Of a stretch of DNA of 64,000 nt, positions 44,080-52,512 are shown in pieces. Position numbers and translations under genes: made by a program. Source of the DNA: Pseudomonas jessenii. GTDB lineage: Bacteria; Pseudomonadota; Gammaproteobacteria; Pseudomonadales; Pseudomonadaceae. The notes beneath the pieces were generated by a model. The model was not told the origin of the DNA and searched no databases. It saw only the letters and a program-made list of their open reading frames with translations. The stretch spans positions 186,001-250,000 of the forward strand of contig NZ_NIWT01000008.1 in the NCBI RefSeq assembly GCF_002236115.1, written 5' to 3'. The first letter of the stretch is position 1. Each line of letters starts with the position of its first letter.

Positions 44080-45303
44080 TCATGGAAATGGAACCATAAT
44101 TTTTTTCCGTTCAGAAAATATCTGCCCCATAAATCTCTCAGAGTATTTATTGCGGAAATTTATCCCCCTAGAGTTATTCATATGCAAAAATAAATCGGGA
44201 GAAACAAACTTACAGAAAAAATACAAGCCGCTCTGCATCACAAGAGAATTAACGTAGAGATAACCATCAATCCGCTGAGACTTGAGCGCAGCCAAAAGTC
44301 CAGACAAGTTAAACTCAAGCGAAGACTCTGATGTGTCGGAACCACGGAAATTTACCGAAGTTATCTCCTTATATGTTCCATAGGTGTTACAGCTTAAAAA
44401 ATACTTCAAATATGAATCTTTAACCTCTTCGACGTCACCCTCAGTAGCTCGAAACAAATCAATGAATCTGTAGGTTTGCCACAGCTCATAGATTGATTTC
44501 TCAAGTGCGCTGCTTAGCGTTTCCGCATACGACATTCCGGCGCAATACCTAACGTGACGCTTATTATCCTTTTGACCGTAAACAGCCAACAAACATACAC
44601 CTGGGTAATCATAATCTGTTATATCGATAACCGTAATCTCACCTGACTTGCATAGTGCGTCGTATAACGTTTGAGCGCGACCTTCACTCAGGGCTATTTT
44701 GATGTCAGTTTCAAGAACCAGCTGAGTGCATTCCTTTGTGAGCCAAAATCTTGCTAGAAACTGCCTTTCCAAATATTCCTTTATCGACCCAAAAGCTGCA
44801 TCCTCAAATCGGTAGTGAAAACTGCAACCGCATGTATCTCGCAGCGGATATATTGAATTTTCACTTTCAATTTTATTATAGTTAAGAGAAACACATGCGG
44901 TAGGTATGTGACAGCAAGAAAAATCCGATACACGCAACACCTCCGTCAAATTATATGAATGTTTGGCAAGCTGCGCGGATGTCAAATCACTCTCATTAGT
45001 TTGAGAAAAAGCATAAATAAACTTCCCAGCTTCAAATCTCGACAACGTATGAGTGATACCCCCTACTACGTCGGGCTTAACCTCCATATAGAAATGCCGT
45101 CTTTCAAAGTACTCACCTAGCGCCGCTTTTATAGAGGAGGAACCGTTCCCTATTCCAGATCCTCCGTTTAACCAAGGGTCTTCTACTTCAACAGAAGACG
45201 GAAGAGACAGTAAGCAGGCTGGCTGACAAATCAATGCACCAGGTAACGTTGAGTAGTGACTAGAATTATATAGAATCACATTGCTCACCAATGAAGTGCA
45301 CAC
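44080..45303 (-). CDS. mcbD: YcaO-domain cyclodehydratase (McbD-like)
   Basis: A protein of about 407 aa that should use ATP to cyclise Cys and Ser of the precursor to thiazolines and oxazolines. YcaO nucleotide-binding motifs are present: S57-IKAALGE-YFERR (SxxAxxExxER), SIKEYLERQ (173-181) and ALEKSIYELWQTYR (266-279, QxxR). The protein ends in VPFP, a Pro-rich tail of the kind found in azoline-forming YcaO proteins. There is no ATG at the beginning: GTG at 45303 overlaps mcbC by 38 bp, while a GTG at 45279 preceded by GGTGAG is an alternative, so the exact start is open. Strongly AT-rich. Confidence 0.87.
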   Translation of the reverse strand: MCTSLVSNVILYNSSHYSTLPGALICQPACLLSLPSSVEVEDPWLNGGSGIGNGSSSIKAALGEYFERRHFYMEVKPDVVGGITHTLSRFEAGKFIYAFSQTNESDLTSAQLAKHSYNLTEVLRVSDFSCCHIPTACVSLNYNKIESENSIYPLRDTCGCSFHYRFEDAAFGSIKEYLERQFLARFWLTKECTQLVLETDIKIALSEGRAQTLYDALCKSGEITVIDITDYDYPGVCLLAVYGQKDNKRHVRYCAGMSYAETLSSALEKSIYELWQTYRFIDLFRATEGDVEEVKDSYLKYFLSCNTYGTYKEITSVNFRGSDTSESSLEFNLSGLLAALKSQRIDGYLYVNSLVMQSGLYFFCKFVSPDLFLHMNNSRGINFRNKYSERFMGQIFSERKKIMVPFP

Positions 45304-46069
45304 ACATAGGAAAGAAAAGAGTTGGATTAAGACCTATTGCCTTACACAGCATCGTGTCTGTGTACGCGGACCACAACCTGCATCGCAATCCAAGCTTTTT
45401 GGCTTGCAATTCGATCAGCATGTAAATTGATCCAACCTCCATAAGCGCAAGTCTGTACCCTCGATATCTGTACTTAAATAGTGTTTTAGGTATGTAGACG
45501 GCATAAACTATCGCTATACGAGGTGTGCCAATACTGCCTGGAGATGACAAAATTGCCCTCTTAAAATCATCGATATTTTGTGTACCCTGCATTACTTCAA
45601 ACCTCCTCGACCGCGGTAGTAAATGCAAGATCTTTTCAGAACATGGCCAACTTTCCTCATCATCCATCAGAGAACAAATAAACATCTCAACTGGATATAA
45701 TGCACCACCGCTTGGATATCCACGCTTATAACTATTTTTTCTTGGGGAAAGCACAGGAGACATAAGCTTTTCTAGCTTCGAAAAAACTATATTTGTGCTG
45801 GAGAAGGCTTCACATGATTCATCACGACAAACATCCGAATCCAAATTCAATTCAGAGCGAACAGGGAATTCCAAATTTAGATCCGGGTAAAGCCGCAGTT
45901 CGTTCCCGGTTAACTGAGTAAGCTGCTCATTGCTGACATTATGAAGACGAGTTGCATGCTTGAATGCATCATGGATCGTATAATTCCCCTTTACGTGAAA
46001 GTCCAAGGTTTCCGCATGAACAGTTGAACTCATGAACTTCAGATAATAGTCATGGGGTATATACTTCAT
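45266..46069 (-). CDS. mcbC: FMN-dependent azoline dehydrogenase (McbC-like, SagB family)
   Basis: A 267-aa nitroreductase-fold enzyme that oxidises thiazolines/oxazolines to thiazoles/oxazoles. RGYPSGGALYP (117-127) is the SagB-type FMN-binding motif. K199-Y200 in LFKYRYRGYR line up with the catalytic Lys-Tyr pair of E. coli McbC (K201-Y202), and RLALMEVGS follows as in the family. The ATG at 46069 overlaps the mcbB stop (ATGA), with GAGG seven bases upstream. The length is close to McbC (272). Confidence 0.88.
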   Translation of the reverse strand: MKYIPHDYYLKFMSSTVHAETLDFHVKGNYTIHDAFKHATRLHNVSNEQLTQLTGNELRLYPDLNLEFPVRSELNLDSDVCRDESCEAFSSTNIVFSKLEKLMSPVLSPRKNSYKRGYPSGGALYPVEMFICSLMDDEESWPCSEKILHLLPRSRRFEVMQGTQNIDDFKRAILSSPGSIGTPRIAIVYAVYIPKTLFKYRYRGYRLALMEVGSIYMLIELQAKKLGLRCRLWSAYTDTMLCKAIGLNPTLFFPMCVHFIGEQCDSI

Positions 46070-46926
46070 CCCTGCACCCTCAAACAGTCGCACATATACC
46101 AATGAGAGGCCGAGACATCCCTCACGAAGTTACCATTAAAATCAACATAGGAGTCTTGAAGTACATTATCCTGATAACGATATTCACTACCAGGTTTCGT
46201 TAGCAGCTTTATTTTCTTTGCAATCGCCCCAACAACCAATGATCGCTGCAGGATATTTAGCGAATCGGTAGGAACGGCTATATGCTTATTTTTGCAAAAA
46301 TTAAGCAGCCTTGACCAAGTATTCCTGCCACTATGATATTCCTCATAGTTTATCAGCCTGTCTATGCTGCAAAAATGACATGGATTTCCGACTTTCGGCA
46401 AGTACGGCTGACTGATACAGAACGAATTACCCGAGCGATAACAAACACTGATCGCACTGTCCGGCGCAGCATTTACAACATCGAAGTATATTTTCTTTAT
46501 AAAATCATAATCATAATTCATGCAAGCGATTACGATGTAGCATTTCTTACTTAAAACAATGTCCTTAAGCGAGTCTGAGATATCACTTATTTCTAACGGG
46601 GTATCGATCTCACTTCTTAACAATGCCTCTAGTTCGGTGGTTTTGTCCCAGTCATGGGCCACAATTGTTTTCTCAAAGTAAATTTCACCAGGGTCTTCTT
46701 TAATAGAGAGCGCTTTTTCTAAAAAATCATAGGCGGCTTCTGGATTTAAGCCATGCTCCGACAATATCTCCAAAAACTCAGCCTTTGAAATATTCTTATA
46801 ACTTTTTAACTTAGTCAGAGCCGCCACCAAAGATGGCGAACTGATCTTCGAAACACCTTTCCTTGAAACTACTAAATTATCAGAGTGAAAATTAAGTATT
46901 TCGTAGCTTTGTATATTTAACATCAT
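46066..46926 (-). CDS. mcbB: Leader-peptide-binding cyclodehydratase partner (McbB-like)
   Basis: A 286-aa protein of the McbB type, which binds the precursor leader and presents the core to the YcaO enzyme. Two Cys pairs, C183-HF-C186 and C279-D-C281, match the structural zinc site of McbB. An N-terminal winged-helix-like region (about residues 1-80) would be the RRE/peptide clasp. The rest of the sequence is diverged, which fits a distinct precursor. It starts with ATG-ATG 58 bp after the precursor stop, preceded by AAGGA, and overlaps mcbC by ATGA. Confidence 0.83.
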   Translation of the reverse strand: MMLNIQSYEILNFHSDNLVVSRKGVSKISSPSLVAALTKLKSYKNISKAEFLEILSEHGLNPEAAYDFLEKALSIKEDPGEIYFEKTIVAHDWDKTTELEALLRSEIDTPLEISDISDSLKDIVLSKKCYIVIACMNYDYDFIKKIYFDVVNAAPDSAISVCYRSGNSFCISQPYLPKVGNPCHFCSIDRLINYEEYHSGRNTWSRLLNFCKNKHIAVPTDSLNILQRSLVVGAIAKKIKLLTKPGSEYRYQDNVLQDSYVDFNGNFVRDVSASHWYMCDCLRVQG

Positions 46927-46940
46927 CCAGTTCCTTTATA

Positions 46941-46970
46941 TGGCTTTTCTGGCTAACACCAGAAAAGCCA
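46941..46970 (-). terminator. Perfect hairpin between precursor gene and mcbB
   Basis: TGGCTTTTCTGG and CCAGAAAAGCCA form a 12-bp perfect stem with a 6-nt loop (CTAACA on the plus strand). It lies 14 bp after the precursor stop and before the mcbB ribosome site. No T-run follows, so it more likely stabilises or partly terminates the precursor mRNA so that precursor is made in excess of enzymes. Confidence 0.65.
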
Positions 46971-46984
46971 TACTTGATGAATTG

Positions 46985-47200
46985 TCAGTCGTTGTCGGAC
47001 GATACCTGAGGAGTTACTGCGTTCCCTCCACTCCCACCGCTTCCGCCGCTCCCGCCACTACAACCGCCGCCACCCCCACATCCGCCGCTACCTCCACATC
47101 CGCCTTGACCGCCAGACCCTCCAGCCATGTGTGGGCATGAGCCGTATTCAAACTCATCGCCAAGATAAAGAACGTCTCCAAAGTTTTCGCTGTTCATCAT
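46985..47200 (-). CDS. mcbA: Microcin B17-like precursor peptide
   Basis: A 71-aa ribosomal peptide. The leader (about residues 1-26) contains F7-GDV-L11, the FxxxL pattern that McbA uses (F8...L12) to bind McbB. The core is almost all Gly with Cys35, Cys41, Cys47 and Ser29, 38, 48, 51, 54 and 57 as heterocyclisation sites; C47-S48 could give a fused bis-heterocycle as in microcin B17. Another Cys, C22, sits near the expected leader cleavage point. The C-terminal tail (NAVTPQVSSDND) differs from the GGSGSHI-like end of McbA. The ATG at 47200 or 47197 is seven bases after GCGAG. Confidence 0.88.
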   Translation of the reverse strand: MMNSENFGDVLYLGDEFEYGSCPHMAGGSGGQGGCGGSGGCGGGGGCSGGSGGSGGSGGNAVTPQVSSDND

Positions 47201-47249
47201 TGTTTACTCGCTATTAAAGAAAACGCCACCAAAGTTAGTGACCCTTCTA

Positions 47250-47278
47250 TATTTAGTAACTTCCAGAACTTGACGCAA
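47250..47278 (-). promoter_or_regulatory. Putative promoter of the precursor/microcin operon
   Basis: On the minus strand: -35 TTGCGT (47273-47278), 17-bp spacer, -10 TAAATA (47250-47255), followed by a leader of about 43 nt to the first ATG at 47200. The hexamers are reasonable sigma-70 matches for an AT-rich gene. No operator is clear. Confidence 0.45.
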
Positions 47279-47767
47279 GAGGCCATTTTTTTGTGCGTAG
47301 GAATTTTCACTCAACATCTAAGGAAAATTCGTGCGAGATTTCCGGATCGTTTTTCGTTCACTCTCTGTTTAAAAAATGGCATCGCACTGGCAGATATCTA
47401 TAAGTACTTAAAATCCAAAACCAAAGTTGACTCAAAACTGAAACAAGCCGAAAGACACTGAACTCAGAGATCTGTAGGACAGAGTAAGAAATGTCTTTCT
47501 TTTTCAAAGGATATTTTTTGAAGTTTGATTTTAAATTTTAAAAAATACGACGAACGGTAACCTTGATGATCGTATGCCGTTCTGTGGTGAGCTTCTAACT
47601 GGCGACGATGGTGTCCGCTACGTTGTTGGCAGTGATGTTTGGGGATGCACTGCTCAGTCCGTGCAGTAGGAAAAGGAACGCACCCGCCTACAGAGCTTCA
47701 AGCGATGCGGAGCTACCGTAGGCTCGAGCCGCGTTCGGACGATCATTTGAGCTTATTTTTTGAAAGC

Positions 47768-47802
47768 AAGATCAAAAGATCGCAGCCTGCGGCAGCTCCT
47801 AC
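47768..47802 (+). repeat. Second-type Pseudomonas REP element
   Basis: AAGATCAAAAGATCGCAGCC followed by TGCGGCAGCTCCTACC: the common alternative Pseudomonas intergenic repeat, with a GATC...GATC pair and a GCAGCCTGCGGCAGC stem. Confidence 0.75.
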
Positions 47803-47818
47803 CGGGAAATGGTCACGC

Positions 47819-48727
47819 TCAATTCATGTAGCGCTTGCGATACTCACCCGGCGAAACACCAAAGCGCGCCTTGAACGCCGTGGAAAAATAGCTCGAATCG
47901 TTAAAGCCCCATTCGTAGCCCAGCGCACACAATTTGCCCTCACCCCGCGCATGGCGCAGTTGTTCGGCGCAAAGGTCCAGGCGGCGGTTTTTCATGTATT
48001 GCGCGACCACCAGGCCGTGTCGGGAAAACAGCCGGTACAGGCCGCGCACGGAGACGCCCACCTCGGCCGCCAGCCATTCGGGGCACAGCGCCTCGTCACC
48101 AATGTGTTCATCGATAACGCGCAAGGCCTTGCGGAAGGTGCGAGCCTGGGGTGAGTCGTCCAACTCGCTCGCCCCCATCGCCGGGCGCAGCAGGCTGATC
48201 ACCGCGTCCAGCGTCGCTTCGCTTTCCGCGTGATTGAGGCCTTGCTCCGTTGAACCGAGGATCAGGCGCTTGGCCAACCCCGCCATCGGCGCCGAAGCCG
48301 GAATGCGCTGCGCGGGTTTGACCGTGGTGTAACGCAGGTGCTGTTCGACCCGCTCCCGGGGCAGTATCAATGACAACTGACGGGCGTTGTTGCGGTACAC
48401 AAAGTTGCTCGGACGCGTGGAGTCGATCAGCGTGATATCCCCCGGCAACAGGGTGATGCAACTGCCCTGCTGCTCCATCACGGCTTCGCCGGCCAGCTGG
48501 AACGCCGCGTAGAAATGCGAGCCTTCGCCCTGATCGATCTCATGCTGGGTGCGGAACAGTCGGGCCTGGGCCACGTCGACAAAACTCATCTTGAGCTCAC
48601 CGCTGTGGTACTCATCGATAGAGCCCGCAAACTGCGCCCCCAACACATTGGCACCAAAGCGCCCGCAGACCTGATTGACCTTGTCGAGCCATTGATCAAA
48701 GCGCTCGACCTGTTGTGCATTGCTCAT
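47819..48727 (-). CDS. feaR: AraC-family activator, FeaR-like
   Basis: A 302-aa regulator: an N-terminal AraC_binding_2 domain (about residues 30-190) and a C-terminal HTH_18 pair (LAAEVGVSVRGLYRLFSRHG and LGYEWGFNDSSYFSTAFKA). Length and layout match E. coli FeaR (301 aa), the activator of phenylethylamine/tyramine genes. The likely targets, aldehyde dehydrogenase and cytochrome c, lie 5.5 kb away beyond the microcin island on the same strand. The ATG at 48727 has GAGG five bases upstream. It is a close paralogue of the regulator at 59544. Confidence 0.8.
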   Translation of the reverse strand: MSNAQQVERFDQWLDKVNQVCGRFGANVLGAQFAGSIDEYHSGELKMSFVDVAQARLFRTQHEIDQGEGSHFYAAFQLAGEAVMEQQGSCITLLPGDITLIDSTRPSNFVYRNNARQLSLILPRERVEQHLRYTTVKPAQRIPASAPMAGLAKRLILGSTEQGLNHAESEATLDAVISLLRPAMGASELDDSPQARTFRKALRVIDEHIGDEALCPEWLAAEVGVSVRGLYRLFSRHGLVVAQYMKNRRLDLCAEQLRHARGEGKLCALGYEWGFNDSSYFSTAFKARFGVSPGEYRKRYMN

Positions 48728-49008
48728 CGTAGCCTCATCCATCGCATTAGTCGCTGCGAGGCGCCCTGCACTTTTCGTTCCTGTCGCTCGCCACCGAGAA
48801 ATACCGCGGTGGCCATGCCGATCCGTGCGCGATTACTGCGCAGCGCCTGGTCTCGTGCACCAGGAACCGGCGTCGTGGCAACGCGCCATGCAATCTGGCA
48901 TGCACAACCAACTAATTGGCAAACAGGGAAAAGGGCAAACAATAGCCGCGCCTTAGTATCCGGACAGACCGCAAACCTGCGCTCAAGAACAAGAACGGAT
49001 GCCACACC

Positions 49009-50331
49009 ATGCTCAAGTCCCCCTTGCTTCGTCTCTCGACGCTCGCGCTGATGATCAGTGCCGGCAATGCCGGTGCCTATGAACTCTACGCCGATGACGA
49101 CAGCCATCTGAACGCTACCCTCGAAGCCGTGTTCGGCATTTTCCACAGCCAGGAAAACTACGCCCTGTCCGGTCGCCTGAATGAAGGCAGCTCGTCGTGG
49201 CGCGAGGGCTACATCAAATACGGCTTGAGCTTCGATCAAGGCCTGGGCGGTGTGGGCACCGCGTACGGCGCGGCGAACATGCTCAGCTCCGGCACCTGGG
49301 GCGATGGCGATGCCGCCGGCTTCTCCGATGGTTCGGAACGCACCACCAAGTTCGAAGACGCCTACCTCGGCTGGCGCTCGGCCGATCTGTTCGGCGCGCT
49401 GGGCAGTGACGGCGTCGACCTGTCCTTCGGTCGCCAGAACATTGTGGTCGGTGACGGTTTCCTGATCGACGGCGACGCGTTGAACATGGGCAAAGGCCTG
49501 GCCGACGGCGAATTCAACCGGGGCGGCGCCTACTACCTGGCGGCACGCAAGGCCTTCGACGAAACCGCCGTATTGCGTCTGGGCGGCAAGGAAGGCTGGC
49601 GCAGCGACCTGATGTGGCTCAAATCCGACAACCGCGCCCAGGCCAAGACCGAAATGTACGTCGGCACCCTGGAGCACGTGGCCGAGGCCGGCACGGTCGG
49701 CCTGACCTTCATCAAGACCACCGATATCGATGAACAGTACGCCTCGCCGATCCAGCTCGAACGCGACGGCATGAAGACCTACAGCCTGCGTGCGGCGGGC
49801 AACGCCGGGGTGAAAGACCTGTTCCTGTCCGGTGAATACGCCAAGCAGGACAAACCCAACACCTCCAGCGAAGACGCCTGGTACCTGGAAGCCGGCTGGA
49901 CCTTCTCCGACGCGGTCTGGACGCCTAGCGCCAGCTACCGCTACAGCCGCTTCTCGGAAAGCTACGACACCCTGTTCTACGGTTTCAGCCGTGGCTATGG
50001 CACCTGGTTCCAGGGTGAAGTGGCGGGCAACTACGCCGGGCCGTTCAACAGCAACTCGCGCATCCAGAACGTCACGCTGAAAGTCTCGCCGCTGGAGAAC
50101 CTCACCGTCGGCGCGATGTACTTCAACTTCGACACCATCGACCGCAACCTGGGCAACACCGATGGCCACGAAGTCGACTTGTACGCCGAATGGCACATCA
50201 ACGACCACCTGACCGTGATGCCACTGGTGGGCATCTACCAACCGGACAAGAGCGCCGAAGACGGTGGTACCCAACTGGGTAACAACGACAAGAACGTCTA
50301 CGCCCAGGTGGTGTTCGCCACCGGCTTCTAA
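49009..50331 (+). CDS. Outer-membrane channel, alginate-export/porin-like family
   Basis: A 440-aa outer-membrane beta-barrel with a signal peptide (to GNAGA, residue 23) and a C-terminal Phe (VVFATGF). Repeated strands such as YEAVFGIFHSQENYALSG-like and FEDAYLGWRSADLF resemble AlgE-type 'alginate export' porins that pseudomonads use for small aromatic or carboxylate compounds. It is divergent from the FeaR-like gene (281-bp gap), which may control it. The substrate is unknown. Confidence 0.8.
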   Translation: MLKSPLLRLSTLALMISAGNAGAYELYADDDSHLNATLEAVFGIFHSQENYALSGRLNEGSSSWREGYIKYGLSFDQGLGGVGTAYGAANMLSSGTWGDGDAAGFSDGSERTTKFEDAYLGWRSADLFGALGSDGVDLSFGRQNIVVGDGFLIDGDALNMGKGLADGEFNRGGAYYLAARKAFDETAVLRLGGKEGWRSDLMWLKSDNRAQAKTEMYVGTLEHVAEAGTVGLTFIKTTDIDEQYASPIQLERDGMKTYSLRAAGNAGVKDLFLSGEYAKQDKPNTSSEDAWYLEAGWTFSDAVWTPSASYRYSRFSESYDTLFYGFSRGYGTWFQGEVAGNYAGPFNSNSRIQNVTLKVSPLENLTVGAMYFNFDTIDRNLGNTDGHEVDLYAEWHINDHLTVMPLVGIYQPDKSAEDGGTQLGNNDKNVYAQVVFATGF

Positions 50332-50385
50332 TCTCGGCCGCGGGCAGTGGCCACGCCATTGCCCGCGTGGAAAAAGGTATTTCCA

Positions 50386-52512
50386 ATGCACAGAACATTC
50401 CTGACGATCCAGAGCAAGATCGCCCTGCTCGCCGGTCTCTGTCTGCTGTTGGTCGTCGGCTTGTTGATGGGTTTGTCGCTCTATCAGACCCACAAGAGCA
50501 GCCGGCAAGTGGCCGAGGCCAGTGGCGACATGCTCGCCAATGCGGCCAGGGAACACATGCAGGCCCTGGGCAAAGTGCAGGCCATGCAAGTGCAACGCAC
50601 CTTCATGCAGACCCACGAATACGGCCAGGGGTTATCGCGCTACTTGTTGTACCTGCGACAGTTGCAACATCAGGGCAGCCTGACTCGCCCGCAACTGCGC
50701 CAGGAACTCAGCACCCAGCTTCACCAAGCCTTGATCGACAAGCCCGACCTGCTCGGGCTTTATGTCATTTTCGAACCCGGTGGACTCGACGGTGCCGACG
50801 CCGACTTCGCCGGCCAGGCCGCCTTGGGCAGCAACGAAACCGGTCGCTTTGCGCTCTATTGGGTGCAGAGCAAACCCGGCGAACTGCAAGCGGTCATCGG
50901 CGACGAAGGCCTGCTTGCCAACACCAAGCCGGGGCCGAGCGGCGCACCGTACAACGCCTTCTATACCTGCGCCCGCGACACCCGCCAGGCCTGTGTGCTG
51001 GAACCCTACTTCGATGAAGCCTCCGGAAGCCGCAAACTGGTGACCAGCGTTGCCTTCCCGTTGCTGGAAAACGGCAAGGTCATCGCCGTGGTGGGACTGG
51101 ACATCAACCTCGCCGCCCTGCAGCAGAACAGCGAAACCAGCGCCCGTGAACTGTTCGATGGCAACGGCGAGATCAGCATCGTCAGCCCCCGAGGGGTGAT
51201 TTCTGCCAACAGCCAGGACGTCGGTCGCCTCGGTCAGCCGATGGACAATGCCGAAGTGATGGACAGCCTGCGTCAGGGCCAGCCCAAAGTGTTTGTCGAT
51301 GCCCGGCAAATCAAGGTGCTTGAACCGCTGGCACCGATTGCCGGAGCTGCGCCATGGGGCGTGTTGGTCGGTGTGCCGCAGAACGTGTTGCTGGCACCGG
51401 TCACTACGTTGCAGAAAGAACTCGATGCCCAGGGCGTGCAAAGCACTGCGCTTGAACTGCTGCTCGGTGGCGGCTCGGCCCTGCTCGGCCTGTTGTTGAT
51501 CTGGTACACCGCGCAACGCATCACCCGGCCACTGCAAGCGCTGACCCGAGTCATGGAAGACATCTCTCTCGGCGAAGGCGACCTGACCCGTCGCCTGCAA
51601 GTGCAATCGCGAGATGAAATCGGCCAACTGGCGACCGCCTTCAACCGCTTTGTCGAGCGCATCCACCATTCGATCCGCGAGGTGTCATCGGCGGCGTTGG
51701 GGGTGAACGAAGGCGCTCGGCGGGTACTGGATGCTTCAAACTCGTCGATGAGCAATTTCGACGATCAATCCACCCGCACCAACAGCGTGGCGGCGGCAAT
51801 CAACCAGCTCGGCGCCGCCGCACAGGAAATCGCCCATAACGCCTCCGATGCCTCGCAACAGGCTTCATCTGCACGCCAGCAAGCCGAGGATGGGCGCCAG
51901 GTGGTGCAGCGCACGATCGAGGTGATGAACGAACTGTCCGGCAAGATCAGTGCATCGTGCGCCAACATCGAAGTGCTCAACGACAAGACCATGAACATCG
52001 GACAGATCCTCGAAGTGATCAAGGGCATCTCCCAACAGACCAACCTGCTGGCGCTCAACGCAGCGATTGAAGCCGCGCGGGCGGGTGAAGCGGGTCGTGG
52101 GTTTGCGGTGGTGGCGGACGAAGTGCGCAGCCTGGCCGGACGCACCCAGGCATCGGCGCTGGAGATCCAGCAGATGATCGAAGAGCTGCAAGTGGGCGCG
52201 CGGGAATCGGTCACCACCATGACCGAGAGCCAGCGCCACAGCGAAGAAAGCGTCACCATCGCCAACCTCGCCGGCTCCCGCCTGGGCAGCGTGACCCAGC
52301 GCATCGGCGAGATCGACAACGTCAACCAGTCCGTCGCCGCCGCCACCGAAGAACAAACCGCGGTGGTCGAGGCCCTGAATGTCGATATCACCCAGATCAA
52401 CACCCTGAACCGGCAAGGCGTGGAGAATTTGCAATCGACATTGCGGGCTTGTACCGAGCTGGAGCAGCAGGCGGCGCGGTTGAATCAGTTGGTGGGGAGT
52501 TTTCGGATCTGA
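50386..52512 (+). CDS. Methyl-accepting chemotaxis protein with large periplasmic sensor
   Basis: A 708-aa chemoreceptor: TM1 at about residues 11-33, a dCache-like periplasmic domain of about 310 residues (LLGLYVIFEPGGLDG, VIAVVGLDINLAALQ), TM2 near 360-380, HAMP, and a signalling domain with the conserved tip EVIKGISQQTNLLALNAAIE then ARAGEAGRGFAVVADEVR. It follows the porin gene by 54 bp on the same strand, so both may serve the same ligand, perhaps an aromatic amine given the nearby FeaR-like gene. The ATG at 50386 has AAGG upstream. Confidence 0.9.
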   Translation: MHRTFLTIQSKIALLAGLCLLLVVGLLMGLSLYQTHKSSRQVAEASGDMLANAAREHMQALGKVQAMQVQRTFMQTHEYGQGLSRYLLYLRQLQHQGSLTRPQLRQELSTQLHQALIDKPDLLGLYVIFEPGGLDGADADFAGQAALGSNETGRFALYWVQSKPGELQAVIGDEGLLANTKPGPSGAPYNAFYTCARDTRQACVLEPYFDEASGSRKLVTSVAFPLLENGKVIAVVGLDINLAALQQNSETSARELFDGNGEISIVSPRGVISANSQDVGRLGQPMDNAEVMDSLRQGQPKVFVDARQIKVLEPLAPIAGAAPWGVLVGVPQNVLLAPVTTLQKELDAQGVQSTALELLLGGGSALLGLLLIWYTAQRITRPLQALTRVMEDISLGEGDLTRRLQVQSRDEIGQLATAFNRFVERIHHSIREVSSAALGVNEGARRVLDASNSSMSNFDDQSTRTNSVAAAINQLGAAAQEIAHNASDASQQASSARQQAEDGRQVVQRTIEVMNELSGKISASCANIEVLNDKTMNIGQILEVIKGISQQTNLLALNAAIEAARAGEAGRGFAVVADEVRSLAGRTQASALEIQQMIEELQVGARESVTTMTESQRHSEESVTIANLAGSRLGSVTQRIGEIDNVNQSVAAATEEQTAVVEALNVDITQINTLNRQGVENLQSTLRACTELEQQAARLNQLVGSFRI

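Larger units (their letters stand above)
47201..47818. other. Intergenic region upstream of the microcin precursor
   Basis: 618 bp between the precursor and the FeaR-like gene (both minus strand). The first 120 bp carry the precursor promoter. An AT-rich run at 47500-47560 probably marks the island edge. A second REP type (AAGATCAAAAGATCGCAGCC) lies at 47768-47802. A 63-codon TTG-started frame on the plus strand (47270-47461) has no ribosome site or recognisable family, so I do not call it. Confidence 0.5.

Noticed and set aside
47270..47461. 63-codon plus-strand frame upstream of the microcin precursor
   Set aside because: TTG start without a ribosome site, no family match, and it lies across the precursor promoter. 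Possible but unsupported as an immunity peptide.
48724..50616. 630-codon open frame on the minus strand opposite the porin gene
   Set aside because: It is the antisense of a clear signal-peptide porin with correct codon bias; no ribosome site or family match.
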